Shown: positions 24,401 through 37,619, numbered from the stretch's first letter. The stretch: 64,000 bases of DNA from Heterobilharzia americana (GCA_944470555.2 OX104127.1:113116741-113180740), one strand, 5' to 3'. Notes: generated from the sequence alone by a model not told the origin. Numbers and translations are program-made.

Positions 24401-24774
24401 CTTTTAGACTGAAAAAAAGCTTTACCATTCGGTAAAGAACAGTTTCTTAGAGAATGAGATAATTTTTATTACAGTAGAATTTTCACAACTGCAAATGGTT
24501 TCTAATTCATTGTCTTCCTGATTACATTATTAATATTCCATAATTACTACCATTTTATTAAAATGGAGGCGCTTTAATTTGCAAAATACAAAGTGTTTAT
24601 TTAGTATTTTAAAACTCCCTAATGAAGGTCTAATTACTGTCATTATTGTTTTCTGACTAATATTAATCTACTCTTATTGAATAAAGTATTCATTGTTGAT
24701 CAAAATTAACAAATTGTATCCAAAAACGTCATTATATGTTTGTCTATATATCCTAATCTCTTGTAATATTTGCA
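18421..24774. other. Upstream flank of the TRPC exon; no firm gene
   Basis: More than 6 kb with only short frames, apart from coding-like minus-strand frames near 19.9-20.7 kb (listed separately). No TATA-type promoter or transcription start could be assigned for the downstream gene. The last in-frame stop before its ATG is at 24,754. Confidence 0.45.
20470..20696 (-). other. Possible unidentified minus-strand coding exon
   Basis: Lies in a 120-codon minus-strand frame (20,367-20,729). A plausible acceptor (pyrimidines then CTGCAG) precedes KHWVDESGQLSEDILVQRSK, and a weak donor GTATTT follows SSRDFHELW. The text is charged and not low-complexity. Two further minus-strand frames lie downstream (20,158-20,349 and 19,871-20,107). 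I recognise no family, and one frame of this length is expected by chance in such a window. Confidence 0.2.
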
Positions 24775-26934
24775 ATGGCTCATTTAGACAAGAAAGTAGA
24801 GTTTGCTGAACAAGAAAATATTGAAGACTGTAAAGCATTCAGAACTGGATCTATGGGTGATAAAGAACAACGTATGAGTCGATTTAGACGTCTAACTTCT
24901 GGAAGCCTTCGTCATAAACGTCAAGCTGGTCACATGACAACAACGAAAACAGATTTAATCGACCCTACACATTGTATAGATCCATTGCATACATTTTTCA
25001 ACTCTGATACAGAAGTCAGTGATTCAGGAGTACCACGAATAAACAACACTGCCTACATGAATAATGGACGCCGGCCTAAAAGATACAGACGATCATGTCG
25101 TTCTGCATATGAAACACCCAATTATTCAACTGCTTTGGGACCATTAAGAGAAAAACACAAGCTTACACCATTAGAACGTATATTCCTGGAAGCTGCAGAA
25201 CGAGGTGATAAGTCAACTTTAGTCAGATGTTTATCATTTTCAAACGGCGTAAATGTTAATTGTGTAAATATTTTGGGTCGTACAGCAATTCAAATTGCTG
25301 TAGATAACGAAAATATTGAATTAGTTGAACTTTTACTCGAACAGCCTGGTATAGAAATTGGTGATGCAATATTATATGCAATTCAAGAGGGTGTATATAG
25401 GATAGTGGAGATGCTCATTGATCATCCATCCATCACGAAGGAGATGTTAGGTACATCATGGACAACACAGTGTATCGGTATCGGTAAACGTGAAGAGGAA
25501 AGCCATGATTTTTCCACGGACATTTCACCAGTTATGTTAGCTGCCATCTGTAATCAGTTCGAAATCTTACAGTTGTTGATTAATCGAGGTGCAAGAATTG
25601 AAGAACCTCACAAATCATCATGTTCCTGTGAACACTGTCATCGTTTGCTTTCAGATGATCCATTGAAACATACACTCCAACGGATAAACACATACAGAGC
25701 TCTTGCTAGTCCAGCATGGATGTCACTTACATCTCCAGATCCCATTTTAACTGCTTTTGAATTATCATCCGAGTTACTTCATTTAGCATCACGTGAAAAC
25801 GAATTCAAAGAAATTTTCCTTTCACTATGTGAACAATGCAGAAAGTATGCTTGCGATTTGCTGGATTTATGTCGTGGAACTGGTGAAGTTGTCGCTGTAC
25901 TCAGTAAAGGTACCGATAGTGATGAAAGCTGTAGTGATGTAAGCGGCGATGAATCCGATGATACACAAGGAGCATCTAGTGTGCCTAACATATCACTACC
26001 TATCAACCACATTTCCATAAACTGTCACTCGTCCAGCTGTCCACATCAGCAAGGAAGTCATGATAATGGTGATGCATCGAACTGTAGCCAGTGTGAAAAT
26101 AATAATCAAAATTATGCGGCTAATGAAAATGATTGGCGCGAGTTACTGGATCGATCGAACTTTTCTAGAAGACGACATCATAGACGTTTCACAGCATGGA
26201 ATCACTCCAGTTACTCATGTGCAAAATTTAACCAGGCTTTAAGTTTAGAAAGTCAACATAGTATAAACGAGGATTTCGTTGGCACAGACAACCTACATCC
26301 TTCTACTAGCAAGACTGAATATTTGAATTATACAGACAAATCAATAAATGACGGTGAACAGTTAAAAATCGCAGTTAGTCATACTGCTTCGTATTCAACA
26401 GCTAAATTTCCCTCTTGTATAGCGAAAGAAAAACGCAATTTTCAAGATTTTACCAGTGATAATAATGATTGTAATAATATTGGTGAAACAGATGATAAAA
26501 GTAAAGCCGTTACTAAGGAGACAATTTTGAATGAAGGTCTACCATCAACAACGAATACATCAGAAGGCTGCTCGTCTATATTTTTTGAACGTAAAAGAAA
26601 TAGTTTTGACTGGGAATCTGCAACAAGTGGTTTTAACCAACGAGTTCAGCTTAATACAGGAATAGACACTACTCATTGTAAGCATGGATTATACAAAAGG
26701 AATAGTTTTAGTAATCCAAATAATATAATATGCTGCTGTTTTCCTCATTATCGATGCTGTAAGTGTTCAAAATCACAGACAAAAAAGGATCTAAGCCTAA
26801 ATCGTCACAGTGAAAAGAAACACCTTAAATCTGAAACCAGTGAAATAGAATCATTTGGTGTAAAGAAGCACAGGAAATTTTATTCTTTCAAATTAGATCG
26901 CCTGAAACTGGCAATTAAGCATGAACAAAAAAAA
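24775..26934 (+). CDS. TRPC-type cation channel, N-terminal exon (720 codons)
   Basis: Encodes the cytosolic N-terminus of a canonical transient receptor potential (TRPC) channel, a tetrameric plasma-membrane cation channel normally gated downstream of phospholipase C. Residues 1-130 are a basic, unconserved leader. Residues 132-276 are four ankyrin repeats (LERIFLEAAERGDKS, GRTAIQIAVDNENIELVELL, GDAILYAIQEGVYRIVEMLI, SPVMLAAICNQFEILQLLI). The TRPC zinc site H-x3-C-x-C-x2-C is intact (H279, C283, C285, C288), followed by the TRP_2 domain (RINTYRALASPAWMSLTSPD to about 376). Residues 378-707 are a long Ser/Asn/Cys-rich insert absent from fly or human TRPCs. The conserved DRLKLAIKHEQKK (708-720) then resumes and ends exactly at a GTGAGT donor in phase 0. 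A stop at 24,754 precedes the ATG. Pore exons are not in the window. Confidence 0.93.
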
Positions 26935-26940
26935 GTGAGT
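26935..26940 (+). other. Splice donor of the TRPC exon
   Basis: GTGAGT follows a run of eight A. Splicing here leaves 720 complete codons ending ...EQKK, the point before the conserved FVAHPN-type text in other TRPCs. Without splicing the frame runs only ten more codons to a TGA at 26,965. Confidence 0.85.
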
Positions 26941-26967
26941 AAATTTAAAGGGATACTTACTACTTGA

Positions 26968-29900
26968 GCAATTTATTCCAATTCAGCTAATTTTTTGCAA
27001 GTATCCATTTTAATTAGTACTTTGACCAGTCTTTAACCCTTTTTTAAAAGCTAATAATGGTAAATCTCCTATAATTAGTTGGGAGATTTTAATTTAATAA
27101 GTGACTAAGGTGAGATTTATATGGTAAATTATTGAAATATAGCATCTTAATATGTGCAGATATTTCTTCAAATTTTTGTTATTAGATATCTATTATGCAA
27201 AGTAACATGCATTTCCAGCGATTACTAACACCTAACTGTGATCAAAAGAGGAAAAATTAACTGTTAATAACATAATTGAGGGAGTTACATTTTTGTCCAT
27301 TTTGTTATTTCTTTTCATCAAGCATTCGTTAGTTACCTACCTCCATATAGAAATCATTTGAATATCTGCTACTTCAGTGTGAATTTAAAACATGGTCTGT
27401 TTGAGTGAAAAATGTGTAAATTTGAATACACAATGTATCTTGAAATTCAGAAGGCTGAGATAAAGCTTTATGATGCCAAATTTTATAGATACCGCAAATT
27501 AGGGTTATATATTAGTTCGTCTATTTGGTAAAACAGACAGTAGGTGTGTTATTAGTTTGAAAGCTTTCATGGTGCAAGTTACCACTTTTGAAAGTCATTT
27601 TAACTGTTAACTCATATCAGTTGGACAATTATTACAAATCAGAAAACCCTGGGTAGTTGCTTCGTCTCAGCCTAGTGATATTATACCATAATACGATGCG
27701 TAGTTTTGTAGCGGTAGCCTATTGTTCACTAATAGGCTGCTATTTGTTTATTATATGTAAATAAGTACGATTGTATAGCTTTTAAAAATGATCTGGTCGG
27801 GGAAAATGTTTTCTGGGCCGAATCATCTTCTTTCTTCATTTAAGTTAAACAAGTGTAGAAAATGCAGCTTATCACTTAGCAGTCATGTCCAAACTTCACG
27901 AAAATTTTTCACTTTTCAAAGGCAAGCTACTCAAGAAACTGACAAAATTAACAAAACATAACTGTGTAGAAGCTAGATTAAGAAGAAGAAGTAAGACTGT
28001 ATGGGAAAAAAAGCGTTTGTTGATTAGATTCACCGAAAAATGGCTTAGTTGGTTCCTAAAAGCTTACAAACAAACACAAGCTAACCAGAAATTAAATTGA
28101 TGAGTAGGCAGTTTGATTCATGTTATACGAAGACGTGGAAACCACTTAAAAAGTTGACAGCGACACCAACTGTGGACAAATACACTTATGGGATGAACAG
28201 AAATATTCAATCAGTAAAATATGTTGATTACCGGTTGACCGAAAAGTTCATGTATTCAACGCTATGTACACAAAATTCAAATCTGGTCACCTATTCTGCC
28301 TGCCTTCTCTATCTTACATAAATTTTCCTCAGATGTTTGTAGCGACAAAATCACCGGTCGAAGAGTAATTTTGGTTGTTTCTATCGAAATAACAGATGAT
28401 CCTAATTGTATGCATTCTTGTAAGTCGTAAATACCATAGTATGACTATAAACTTGGAAGTTTTAAACAAGCTTGATGTCAAATAGAAAAGATGAAATGCT
28501 TATAGGTCATAATGTAAGCCGTATTATCGCAAAAGAATTCTTTACAGCAAACTAAACCCATATTGAAAAGATAGGGGAAGTGGATTAACTGGTTCTGATA
28601 GTCACACTGACTGAGTACCTCGGTAACCAAATTTTCACTGGGAGCTGCACTCACTGAAAATGAAGACGTACATATTTAATTATCGTTTAGAAATTCCTAG
28701 TGTCTGTTATTTTCTACAGACAAAAGCGATACTTTATTGTAAAGTTTCTTTGCTCTTAACTATATTTCATTTATGAAACAGAGGATAAAATGATAGTTAA
28801 TCAGTGTGCTACTGTTTTCAGTAGGGTAGGAACTTGAGATATTTTAATTTTCACGTATAGACCGTCTACAAACTGAATCTCGATGGACGACTTTAATCTA
28901 GACTTTAATCTTAGATTTATTTACCGTAGATTCCAAGAAATCACGCAAAGTACCGTTACGTTTAGATATTTTTAAAATTCCTAATTTTTAAAGTGACGGC
29001 TGAAGCTGAGTGTTACATTCATCCCATAAGCCTGATATTCAGTGTTTATATCAACGATATCAACAGTAATTTTGTCTTTAGGATTACAATGTGAAAGTAA
29101 TTTCATGTTCTTAACACTGTTGAGTAGTCCTACTATATTATGCAAGAACCATGCATATTGAATGATATCGTTTAAGATCTTTGGAACATCTGTACATATC
29201 TTAACCATCGCAAAACATCAGCTGTAAAGACAGACGGGAATAGTTTCAACATTCCAAAACAGAAAGCGCAGTCACATCTCATATGGTACAGTATTAACAA
29301 ATCATATAGGAATAACAAAAGTTTGTATGAACTATCATTATCTCTTATACATGGAATGGATACCGAGTCATTTCTACTGAGTATATTTAGTGCTGATTAG
29401 GTCTACGGAGATTAAGTTATCGGTCCTTTCATCAATCCGACCAATTTAATTTTTATTGTTGTTGCTCTATTCCTTGCATAGTGTGACTGTAAGTTATCAC
29501 AGGCACACCGAAAGGTGAGCTGTTTTCCGTATATCCTAACGTAATAGAGTTTACCAGTTTAGATTTAGTTAAGCTTCTATTCTCAAACACCTTAGTTAAC
29601 CCTGATTGACTAATATAATCAGTATACTTGACCTTGAAATCATTGAAAAGGGGTTTTATAAAATAAACCATTTTGCCTAATTGAATCAGTGGGATCAGTA
29701 AACTGCAAAGTTTGTTTCTAATTTAGTCTGCAGGATTAAATGCCACTGTAACTCCAGCGTTATTCTATATCCCACTAAGTGTCTATGCGGTACTCCTCCT
29801 TCATAGAGTAATACAGTGAAGGTTTTGACTTCCGTGCCCACAGTGTTATCACCTTTACTAACATCTGTGTTGCTACGTGTAGTCTTTTCTTCCTTTTGGC

Positions 29901-32900
29901 TGCTAATGGATTTATCGGTCTATTTAAGACAGTAATTATTGTTGAGTAGTCTTTCCAACATGTAAGACTACTTGTATCAAATTTTCTGTCCCGCAAATAT
30001 GAATTTATCCTTCTAACTAAAGCATTTAATGAAGCTCACCTTAATAAACATAGGGTAAAGTTATGTAAAGGCTTAATAACTATTCGACTTTTCACTGACA
30101 CCAGATTCGAAACTCCCATCGTGTTTTGTTTTGTTATGAAATCCAATATAGTTAAATCCCCTTCACTAGTCCCTTATTATTAATCATATTGGATTACGTT
30201 TCCTACTAAATTTAAATGTACAACAAGCATTTCGAGGTATGTAGAAACTGTCCTGTAAATCTAAATGGCTCTATTACACATGTCACACGGGAGGAGGGCA
30301 AATCAAGTGAAATACAATCATATTCTATCACACCACCCAAATCTCACGCCTACTAAGTAAAGTGAAATTAGTCAAGTGAAAGGGAATGGAAGAAAGATAG
30401 AGTTATATACGTGGAGAAGAGTAAGCAGTTGATGTTTATCTCAAACATTCACACAACTTTAGTTGGGATCCTGCACGTTTAAGGATTAGAAACATTTTCA
30501 ACCATTTTGTTGCAGGTTCTCACCTTTCTTGACATTTAATAGCACTACTTAGGACATATGTGAACTATGTTCATTCAGATTTTAGGTCAGGTCGCTAGCA
30601 TAACGATGGTGCAACAGGATTATTCTACTTGGATTTGAAGTGTAGTCTATTCTAGTGATAAAACTTTGTACAAAATTAATAAATATTTGTCCTTACCCAG
30701 ATTAATGATGCTGTCATACACAGCTAAATAAAAATGACTACTTAAACAAGCCAGTACCAGTGTACGAAGGTTGCTTTTGTTAGCGATGGTAAGAAGCTAA
30801 GGAAGTGTGTTTCAAGGCTTATTTAGGAGAAACACTTCACACACGTGGCTTATGATTAAAGCTGTTTATCAATACGTCTTTATTGGTATTGTTAACAAAG
30901 TGTACATTATTTTCATGCATACTTGAGATTCCCCTTTCTTTGACGATAAAAAAAATTTACGAATTGAACAGTAATATTACTAGTCCATACTTTTCCCTGT
31001 ACTCACTTGCTCACGTCATATGTCAGTATTCTTAGATGCGTTCGTGTATATATATGTATATATCTTTGTAGTCGCTTATTTACATCTGTCACAAACTATG
31101 TGCAGGTCTCAAATGCTTCTAAATTACTTCTCTTATTAAGTAGTTAACTTTCATGCAAATATGATCACTTTTTGTTATTAACTTTCAACGGAATTCATGA
31201 AAATCAAACCATTTGAAATCACGCAATAATTATTTCTGTTTAAAATTAATTCAAATCTTTGGAATAAGAAGTTTTCTGTTTTTTATGCTTACATCTTCTT
31301 ATGTGCGTGTGGTAGTGGACACAATTCTGCATATTTTAACCCAGTTTTCTTTAGTTTAATAGCCTACTTTTTATTTGACTCATTGTTTTGGTCCTCTATA
31401 TTCATTTACTCGATCACCAATACGCCCTAATCAAGAACGACCTGTGAGTGTGGTTATGTCTTACATTCTATTTTTTTCCTATTATTGTTTCATCTGACAA
31501 GCCAGCCTTGGTTCCTAAATGATTGATTTCCAGTAACTGTCCTATTTTAATGTCTCAGTATCAAGGATTTTAAATGACGCCAGTGATGGGAACAGTAGTT
31601 ATTCCACCTTCGACTGTGCAACTGAAAAGAGTGACTAAAATCAAAATGATATGTCATTTCCTGCGATATTTAACAAACATGAAACAGCCTCTTAGAATCT
31701 AGAAATTTTTTTCAGAAGTGAATCAAATTACAGTGGTATGAAGTATTTTTAATGATGCTGCTTTTAATTATTTCGTTTCCAATTTTCTACACTCTAACAA
31801 CTTTGATATTAACATCTACGTTATTCACGATATGCAGTAAGCTGTGGCTGAATAAAAGTGCTTCATATAATTTGAGTTAGATGACCTTAAATGTGGCGCA
31901 GATTAACTGCTCAGATAAGAGTTCTCTTAGAAGAACCCCACAATGAAATTAATTCTACCCGTCCAGCTTTCTCGGTTTGTGTCTAAATGTTTCATCCTCA
32001 TAAGAGTATTTTCTTATCTTATGTTTAGCGGTGAAGTTTGTTCCAGGTTTTCTTTTAGATACTTTTATAAGTAAGTTTCTTCCTCGATTTCAACTGACTA
32101 CCTGTTATTGGACATTCAAAGTTCATATTAAGCGATATTTTATCCTATGTAATTTGTAGAGAACTAAGTCTCTAGAAATTGAAGTCATCTGACTCTGTAT
32201 ACAGTGTCATGACACATGATTTAATTTAGCTTCCTGACTGTTAACGTGACTGTTAGATTCTACCAAATATTTAACATTTAATATCTGACGCCTACTTGAG
32301 CTACCTACGTTAGAAAACTGGTCTACTTGAGTTCTACAAAGAATTAGTCATGACTTGCATACGTTGAGGATAAAGTCTGCTATTTGAGCTGTGATTGATA
32401 TACGTTCAAATCTATGAAATAACTTCAGGTTATTTGTAAGGAATGCAGGGACATATTGATGATGGTTGTCATGAAGCAGAAAACGTAGTTATGTAGTTTC
32501 ATGTAGCACAATATTGATTGTTTGAATACGCTTTAGGGACCATAAATTTTTCATGTATTAACAGAGATTCGTATTTTCAAAAATGGCTTTCCCTGACCAC
32601 TGCGGATGATGAAGATTTGATGCTTAAGTCCAAATAGCCTTTTTCAAAGAAAGAAAGCTACAGACTCTTCGGTTTACTTTGAAACCTATGTAATAGTTTA
32701 TTTGAAATGTAAGTATGAAGACGAAATCACTTTCACATGTTGCGAAAGCTGATTCAATGAGCAAATGTTGAAAACGCTACTAAGTGTCAAAGAAGTCAGA
32801 TCTGAATACAAGTTGCGAAACCAACAGTTAACCTAGAGATAGATATACCACTGGTTTTGCTTTATTCAGAAGAGGTATAATGTTGTCTTTTATTCATAAA

Positions 32901-33060
32901 ATCAAATCAAAGTAAAGTGACTGATATCATTCTTAAGTGTAAACAAACTGATTCTGATTATAAGGAAGACTTGCTTAGTGTAATGCATTAGGTTAGAAAA
33001 TGTACGATATTATTAGGGAGGTAGAAAAATGATAAACTTCCTTGGCAGCATCCTTTCAAT
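26968..33060. other. Presumed first TRPC intron; no exon recognised
   Basis: About 6 kb of AT-rich sequence with scattered frames of about 60-75 codons that match nothing I know. I looked for the next TRPC segment (FVAHPNCQQ-like) and did not find it. Confidence 0.45.
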
Positions 33061-33677
33061 TACAGGCGGCAAATAACAAGGATATCAAAAACAGGATCGA
33101 AAAAGTAAGATAGGCTTTCATTAATCTGAAATCACTGTGGAGATCGACTGCACTCAGCATAAAGCGTGAACAAGATCCAGATAAGTCAATCAAGCCAGTG
33201 CTGCTATATGGTTCAGAAACTTGGCGTGTCACGAAAACCATTTCCAACAAACTACAGATATTCATCAACAACTACCACATACGCCTACGCTCACTCGATA
33301 CTGAATATCAGATCAGATGGCCAGAAAGAATAAGCAACAAAGAACTCTGACTGGCAACGAACCAACGGAGCAAGAACCTATCACCTAACAAATATGCAGA
33401 ATAAGAAAATGGAGATGGATTGTATTGGACATACACTGAGAAGGCCGATTGGGTACATCACGCGCCAGGCCAGACCCTCGAGTGGAATCCAAAGAGGAAA
33501 GGGAGAGTTGGGTGTCCGAGGCAAGGGTGATATGGAGGAGATGATGTGAGGAAGAAATGAGAGCTTGTGGGCAGTCGTGGAGTGAGGTTGTAAAGACTGC
33601 ATAGAAGAGAGTGTAATGGAAGTGTGCTGCTGAATCTCTATGTTCCACTAGGAACTCAAGGTTAAAGTAATAAATAA
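33061..33677 (+). mobile_element. RTE retrotransposon 3' fragment (copy C)
   Basis: A 5'-truncated fragment with the RT C-terminal region (KPVLLYGSETWRVTK type) and 3' end, and a degenerate AATAAATAATAG tail. From about 33,064 to 33,660 it is almost identical, in inverted orientation, to 35,905-36,510 (copy D). Confidence 0.88.
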
Positions 33678-34261
33678 TAGAAAAATAATAACTTGAATCT
33701 CTAACAAGTGATATTTCCAAAAGACTTGACAAGAACTATTTTTGGTCTATGTTCATTCAATATGGTCATTTCTAATTTCTTACTGGTTATGTGAGTCATG
33801 AGGTGATGGAGAATATTTATAGCTCAGGAGGATAATTTTGATGGGCGGTAACTTCTTCAACTTGTTAATTTGTGCAGAATCCAGAAAATACCTTGGACTA
33901 GGTAACATCAACTCATTTACGTGATCCATCATTGAGTGCATATATTGGTTTAATATCTGAATACCTGGGAAAAGGTTTCGTACTCGCATAAATTTAAAAG
34001 GAATCTAATGATTTTATATTCTAATGAAGCATTTTCTTCGCTTCAGAATACTTCTAGAACCCTGCTGAGGATAAACAACGGAACTCTTCTGATTCTTCAT
34101 TGTATTAGCATCAGTTTTATCATCTCTGTGAACTGATAATTTTTTAGTGAATTTATGAAACTATGTGAAAATTTCATCACATGCATTTCATTAGTCAAAA
34201 TGTGACATTTTGTGAGCATTTGTGAGACAACTAGAAACGTAGAGAAAAATGCATACGACAT

Positions 34262-34450
34262 TTTCTGACCATCCTGATGATGTTGGTAGATTTAAAAGCT
34301 TTGGAAACCTGGGAGCACTGGACAGCAGTCTCGTCCCGGTGTGGAAATTTTCAGCAGTGCACACCCATGACCACCAGGTATCGGAACCAGGACCCACAGT
34401 ATTACGGTGAATGTGTTAATCATTGAGCCATTAGGTCGAAACCCAGTGAT
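34262..34450 (-). mobile_element. Hammerhead-bearing SINE, minus arm of unit 2
   Basis: The reverse complement runs from a tRNA-like head (AATGATTAACACATTCACCG) through a hammerhead half with core CTGCTGAAAA and GGGACGAGAC, to GTCCAGTGCTCCC and a TGATGTTGGTAG-like tail region. The core has C at the normally invariant A position. Head-to-head partner at 34,470-34,610. Confidence 0.75.
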
Positions 34451-34469
34451 CTATGTTTTCTACCTCTGT

Positions 34470-34610
34470 TCTAGGTTCAATCTAGGGGTGGACCGTGGTT
34501 ACGCGATGCTGAATGGTCCAATACCAAGGCAAAACACCTGTGCGGTCCTTTCATACTTCCAGTGTTTCTTCAAATGTTATGAGCCCATGATTAATACCAA
34601 CCTGAAATCA
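34470..34610 (+). mobile_element. SINE plus arm of unit 2, lacking the A-box half
   Basis: It begins at the B-box region (GGTTCAATC), then ACGCGATGCTGAATGGTCC and AGGCAAAACACCTGTGCGGTCC as a decayed hammerhead half, and tail CAACCTGAAATCAGC shared with the unit at 41.5 kb. Only about 20 bp of spacer, including TTTTCTACCTCTGTT, separate it from the minus arm. Confidence 0.6.
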
Positions 34611-35886
34611 GCTAAGTTCCCGCAAGCCTTCAAAGTGATTTAAAATGAGTTGATACGAATATTTCAGTTCCGAGGTTTATGATGACTTTTTGATTTCATT
34701 TGAGGAACCATTAAAAACCAAGGAGCAAGTGACAGCTGTTTCCTCCTTATATTGCTTTAGGTAGTGGTATTCTACTCTAGTTTCCTAATAATGCCATCTT
34801 TCAAGAGCTTTTGAACTCTACTTCATTATTATCTTCTCTGGTAACTATTTCTGTGTATGTTGGAGGTAAGGTATATGAACGATAATTCTTGTAAGTGTCC
34901 ACGTTCCTAAAATAACCATGATTTAGGATTTTGTTTTCATCTAATATTCTGATTTCTTTAGGATAAAAAATAAGCTTTATTAATCTGAAACTATTTTGCC
35001 AGTGTGGAGCAGCACAGTAATAAACACTGAACAATTAACATATAACTGTAGATAACCACTAAAAAAATATAAAAAGGATATAATAAGTAAGGTGTTGATG
35101 CTTCACTGTTTATCACCTGTTGTCAAACGATGAACAAAATAACTTCACTAACAACTACAGTAACAACAATTCAACAGGTGTTTTGTTTCCTGTTCAATTT
35201 CTTTTTCTAATTCGAAAGAAGTAAAGCGTTTAACTATCTAATTCTACCTTTACTTAATTTGAAAAGACAAAGTTAAAAGAAATTTGCTTCCTTTCAAGAA
35301 AATGCATTTTTCATAGTCTTTCGTCACACAATTAAGGGGTTTATTAGAAGTGAGAATACAAAACAGTTGTCTCTCAGTATTGAATGTTATTTAAAAAAGA
35401 CAGTATGAACGAACATGGGAATGGATTTCCAGGCATGCTGTCGCTTAATAAAGTTTTATGTGCCGATACTGGATAGTGTTTTACCAAACTGTCAGTAGGA
35501 GTTGGAACAAGTGTCTATATTTCTGATTCCCTTGACTTAGTTACAGTTAACATAACTAGCATTTAATCATTGATTAAGGGTGCAAAGCTATCACGAAAGT
35601 CTTCTGAAGAAATTATGTTATAGAAGCAGTAAATCCAGTTTTTTCTGTTTAGCGGCAGCCATCATAATAAAGACTATTACTCCGTGTGAACAAGAGACAT
35701 TTCGTCGCACTGGTATGAGGAAACTTGAAGTGTGACTGAACCAGGTTGACCATAAATTAGATGATTTAGGACAGGACACAGACGAATAGTCTCACTGAAA
35801 CTAATAATAGTTTCGTTCTTGATCAGATATAATCCGGAACTAAAAATCCGTCAACGGGTATTATCTCTCATTACTTTGACCACTAT

Positions 35887-36910
35887 TATCATATTATTAT
35901 TTTACTCTTGGATTCCTAGTGGAACATAGAGATTCAGCAGCACACTTCCATTACACTCTCTTCTATGCAGTCTTTACAACCTCACTCCACGACTGCCCAC
36001 AAGCTCTCATTTCTTCCTCACATCATCTCCTCCATATCACCCTTGCCTCGGACACCCAACTCTCCCTTTCCTCTTTGGATTCCACTCGAGGGTCTGGCCT
36101 GGCGCGTGATGTACCCAATCGGCCTTCTCAGTGTATGTCCAATACAATCCATCTCCATTTTCTTATTCTGCATATTTGTTAGGTGATAGGTTCTTGCTCC
36201 GTTGGTTCGTTGCCAGTCAGAGTTCTTTGTTGCTTATTCTTTCTGGCCATCTGATCTGATATTCAGTATCGAGTGAGCGTAGGCGTATGTGGTAGTTGTT
36301 GATGAATATCTGTAGTTTGTTGGAAATGGTTTTCGTGACACGCCAAGTTTCTGAACCATATAGCAGCACTGGCTTGATTGACTTATCTGGATCTTGTTCA
36401 CGCTTTATGCTGAGTGCAGTCGATCTCCACAGTGATTTCAGATTAATGAAAGCCTATCTTACTTTTTCGATCCTGTTTTTGATATCCTTGTTATTTGCCA
36501 CCTGTGGTTGAAACGATGCTACTATGCCTGAGTAGGTGAAAGAGTTTACTTCATTTAGGCTTCTCTTGTTGACGGTGATTGATGCCATTTTTTGTTGATG
36601 CCTTCGTTAGTTGGGTATCTTGATTACGTCCGTCTTCTCTGCATTCACTTGAAGTCCCGTTTTTGCCGCCTCTTCTATCATCTTGTTAGTTTTCGCCTTC
36701 ACGTCTTCCAGTTTGTGCAACAAGACATTAGACGTAAGTCATCATCGACGGCGAAATGCATATCTTCTGGGCACTTTTCATCAGTCTTGCCAGCTTACGC
36801 CCTTATTCTCGCTCCTCACGGTTTGCTGCATGATCCAGTTAACCATTAACAGGAAGATCATTGGTGATAGTAGATGGTAGCCTTGTTTTACTCCTGTCTT
36901 CACTTCAAAG
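35887..36910 (-). mobile_element. RTE retrotransposon 3' fragment (copy D)
   Basis: A 5'-truncated RTE copy of about 1 kb with an ATAATAATA-type tail at 35,887. Reading 5' to 3' on the minus strand it has VKTGVKQGYHLLSPMIF, a disrupted catalytic region (FAVDDDL near 36,745), then the C-terminal region. About 600 bp are inverted and nearly identical to copy C. The 5' break is after ...FEVK near 36,910. Confidence 0.9.
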
Positions 36911-37118
36911 GGGCATGAATATTTGAACTGATAAACGGAGAGTGTACAAGAGTCAAAAATATGTCTGATTTGAATGCATGACCAAAAGTATTGTTCCATA
37001 CATTGAGGCTCATGTCAACAGAGACCGATCAACAGGGTTCAACAGAATCAAGATGAAATAATAAGTTCTATTTAAGGGCTCAATACTGTTATTTATAAAC
37101 TACAAAAAACCAGTTATC

Positions 37119-37592
37119 ATGATATTACACAATAAACTGAGTTATATGCAATATAACTCTGTACTATTTATCGCCATAATAAGTCGGATTGATCAAAGAC
37201 TTTATGAAAAAGGAAATTTGAGCCCTGTACCCACTTTGTTAAATATAGATTTGACATTGATAAATGCTCAGTATGTGTTACATACGTTTTGTAATCTTAA
37301 ACGTGCTCTCAGGACACTCTGGATATTAGACATGACTTTGAAAGAAGTAAAATTCATGGTAGAAGAAAAATATTCCACAAACCTACTTCCACACCACCGT
37401 CATCTACAAGATTTTAATACAAGGAATTGCCATCATCATCAATTACCAGTGATGTTAATTAGTTACTTAGTTGTTTTTGGAAAGAATTCAAATTTCCTTT
37501 TACCATTAAAATTCTTTCTATCAAGAAAGAAGGTTAGAAAAACAAATCAAGCAGATAATATGTTAGTGAAGCAGTTGAAAATATTCTTCTAA
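37119..37592 (+). other. Unidentified 157-codon open frame
   Basis: The longest non-repeat frame after the TRPC exon. It encodes a basic, histidine-containing protein (LLPHHRHLQDFNTRNCHHHQ) with a hydrophobic stretch PVMLISYLVVFG near residue 110. It is followed by AT-rich sequence with AATAAAG at 37,605. I recognise no domain and no strong acceptor upstream. A frame this long is only modestly unexpected by chance in 64 kb of AT-rich DNA. Confidence 0.2.
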
Positions 37593-37619
37593 AAATCTCT
37601 TAGATAATAAAGATTTAGA

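Noticed and set aside
26935..26967. TRPC exon ending as a short protein at the TGA after VSKFKGILTT
   Set aside because: The ten codons after GTGAGT do not match TRPC, while the text up to EQKK does. A splice donor explains this better.
33385..33732. 115-codon minus-strand frame, identical in part to 35,919-36,182
   Set aside because: It is the antisense of the RTE 3' end. The identity reflects the inverted copies C and D, not a conserved gene.
34191..34397. Short frame over the 34-kb SINE
   Set aside because: The sequence is explained by the SINE arm, so no protein is expected.
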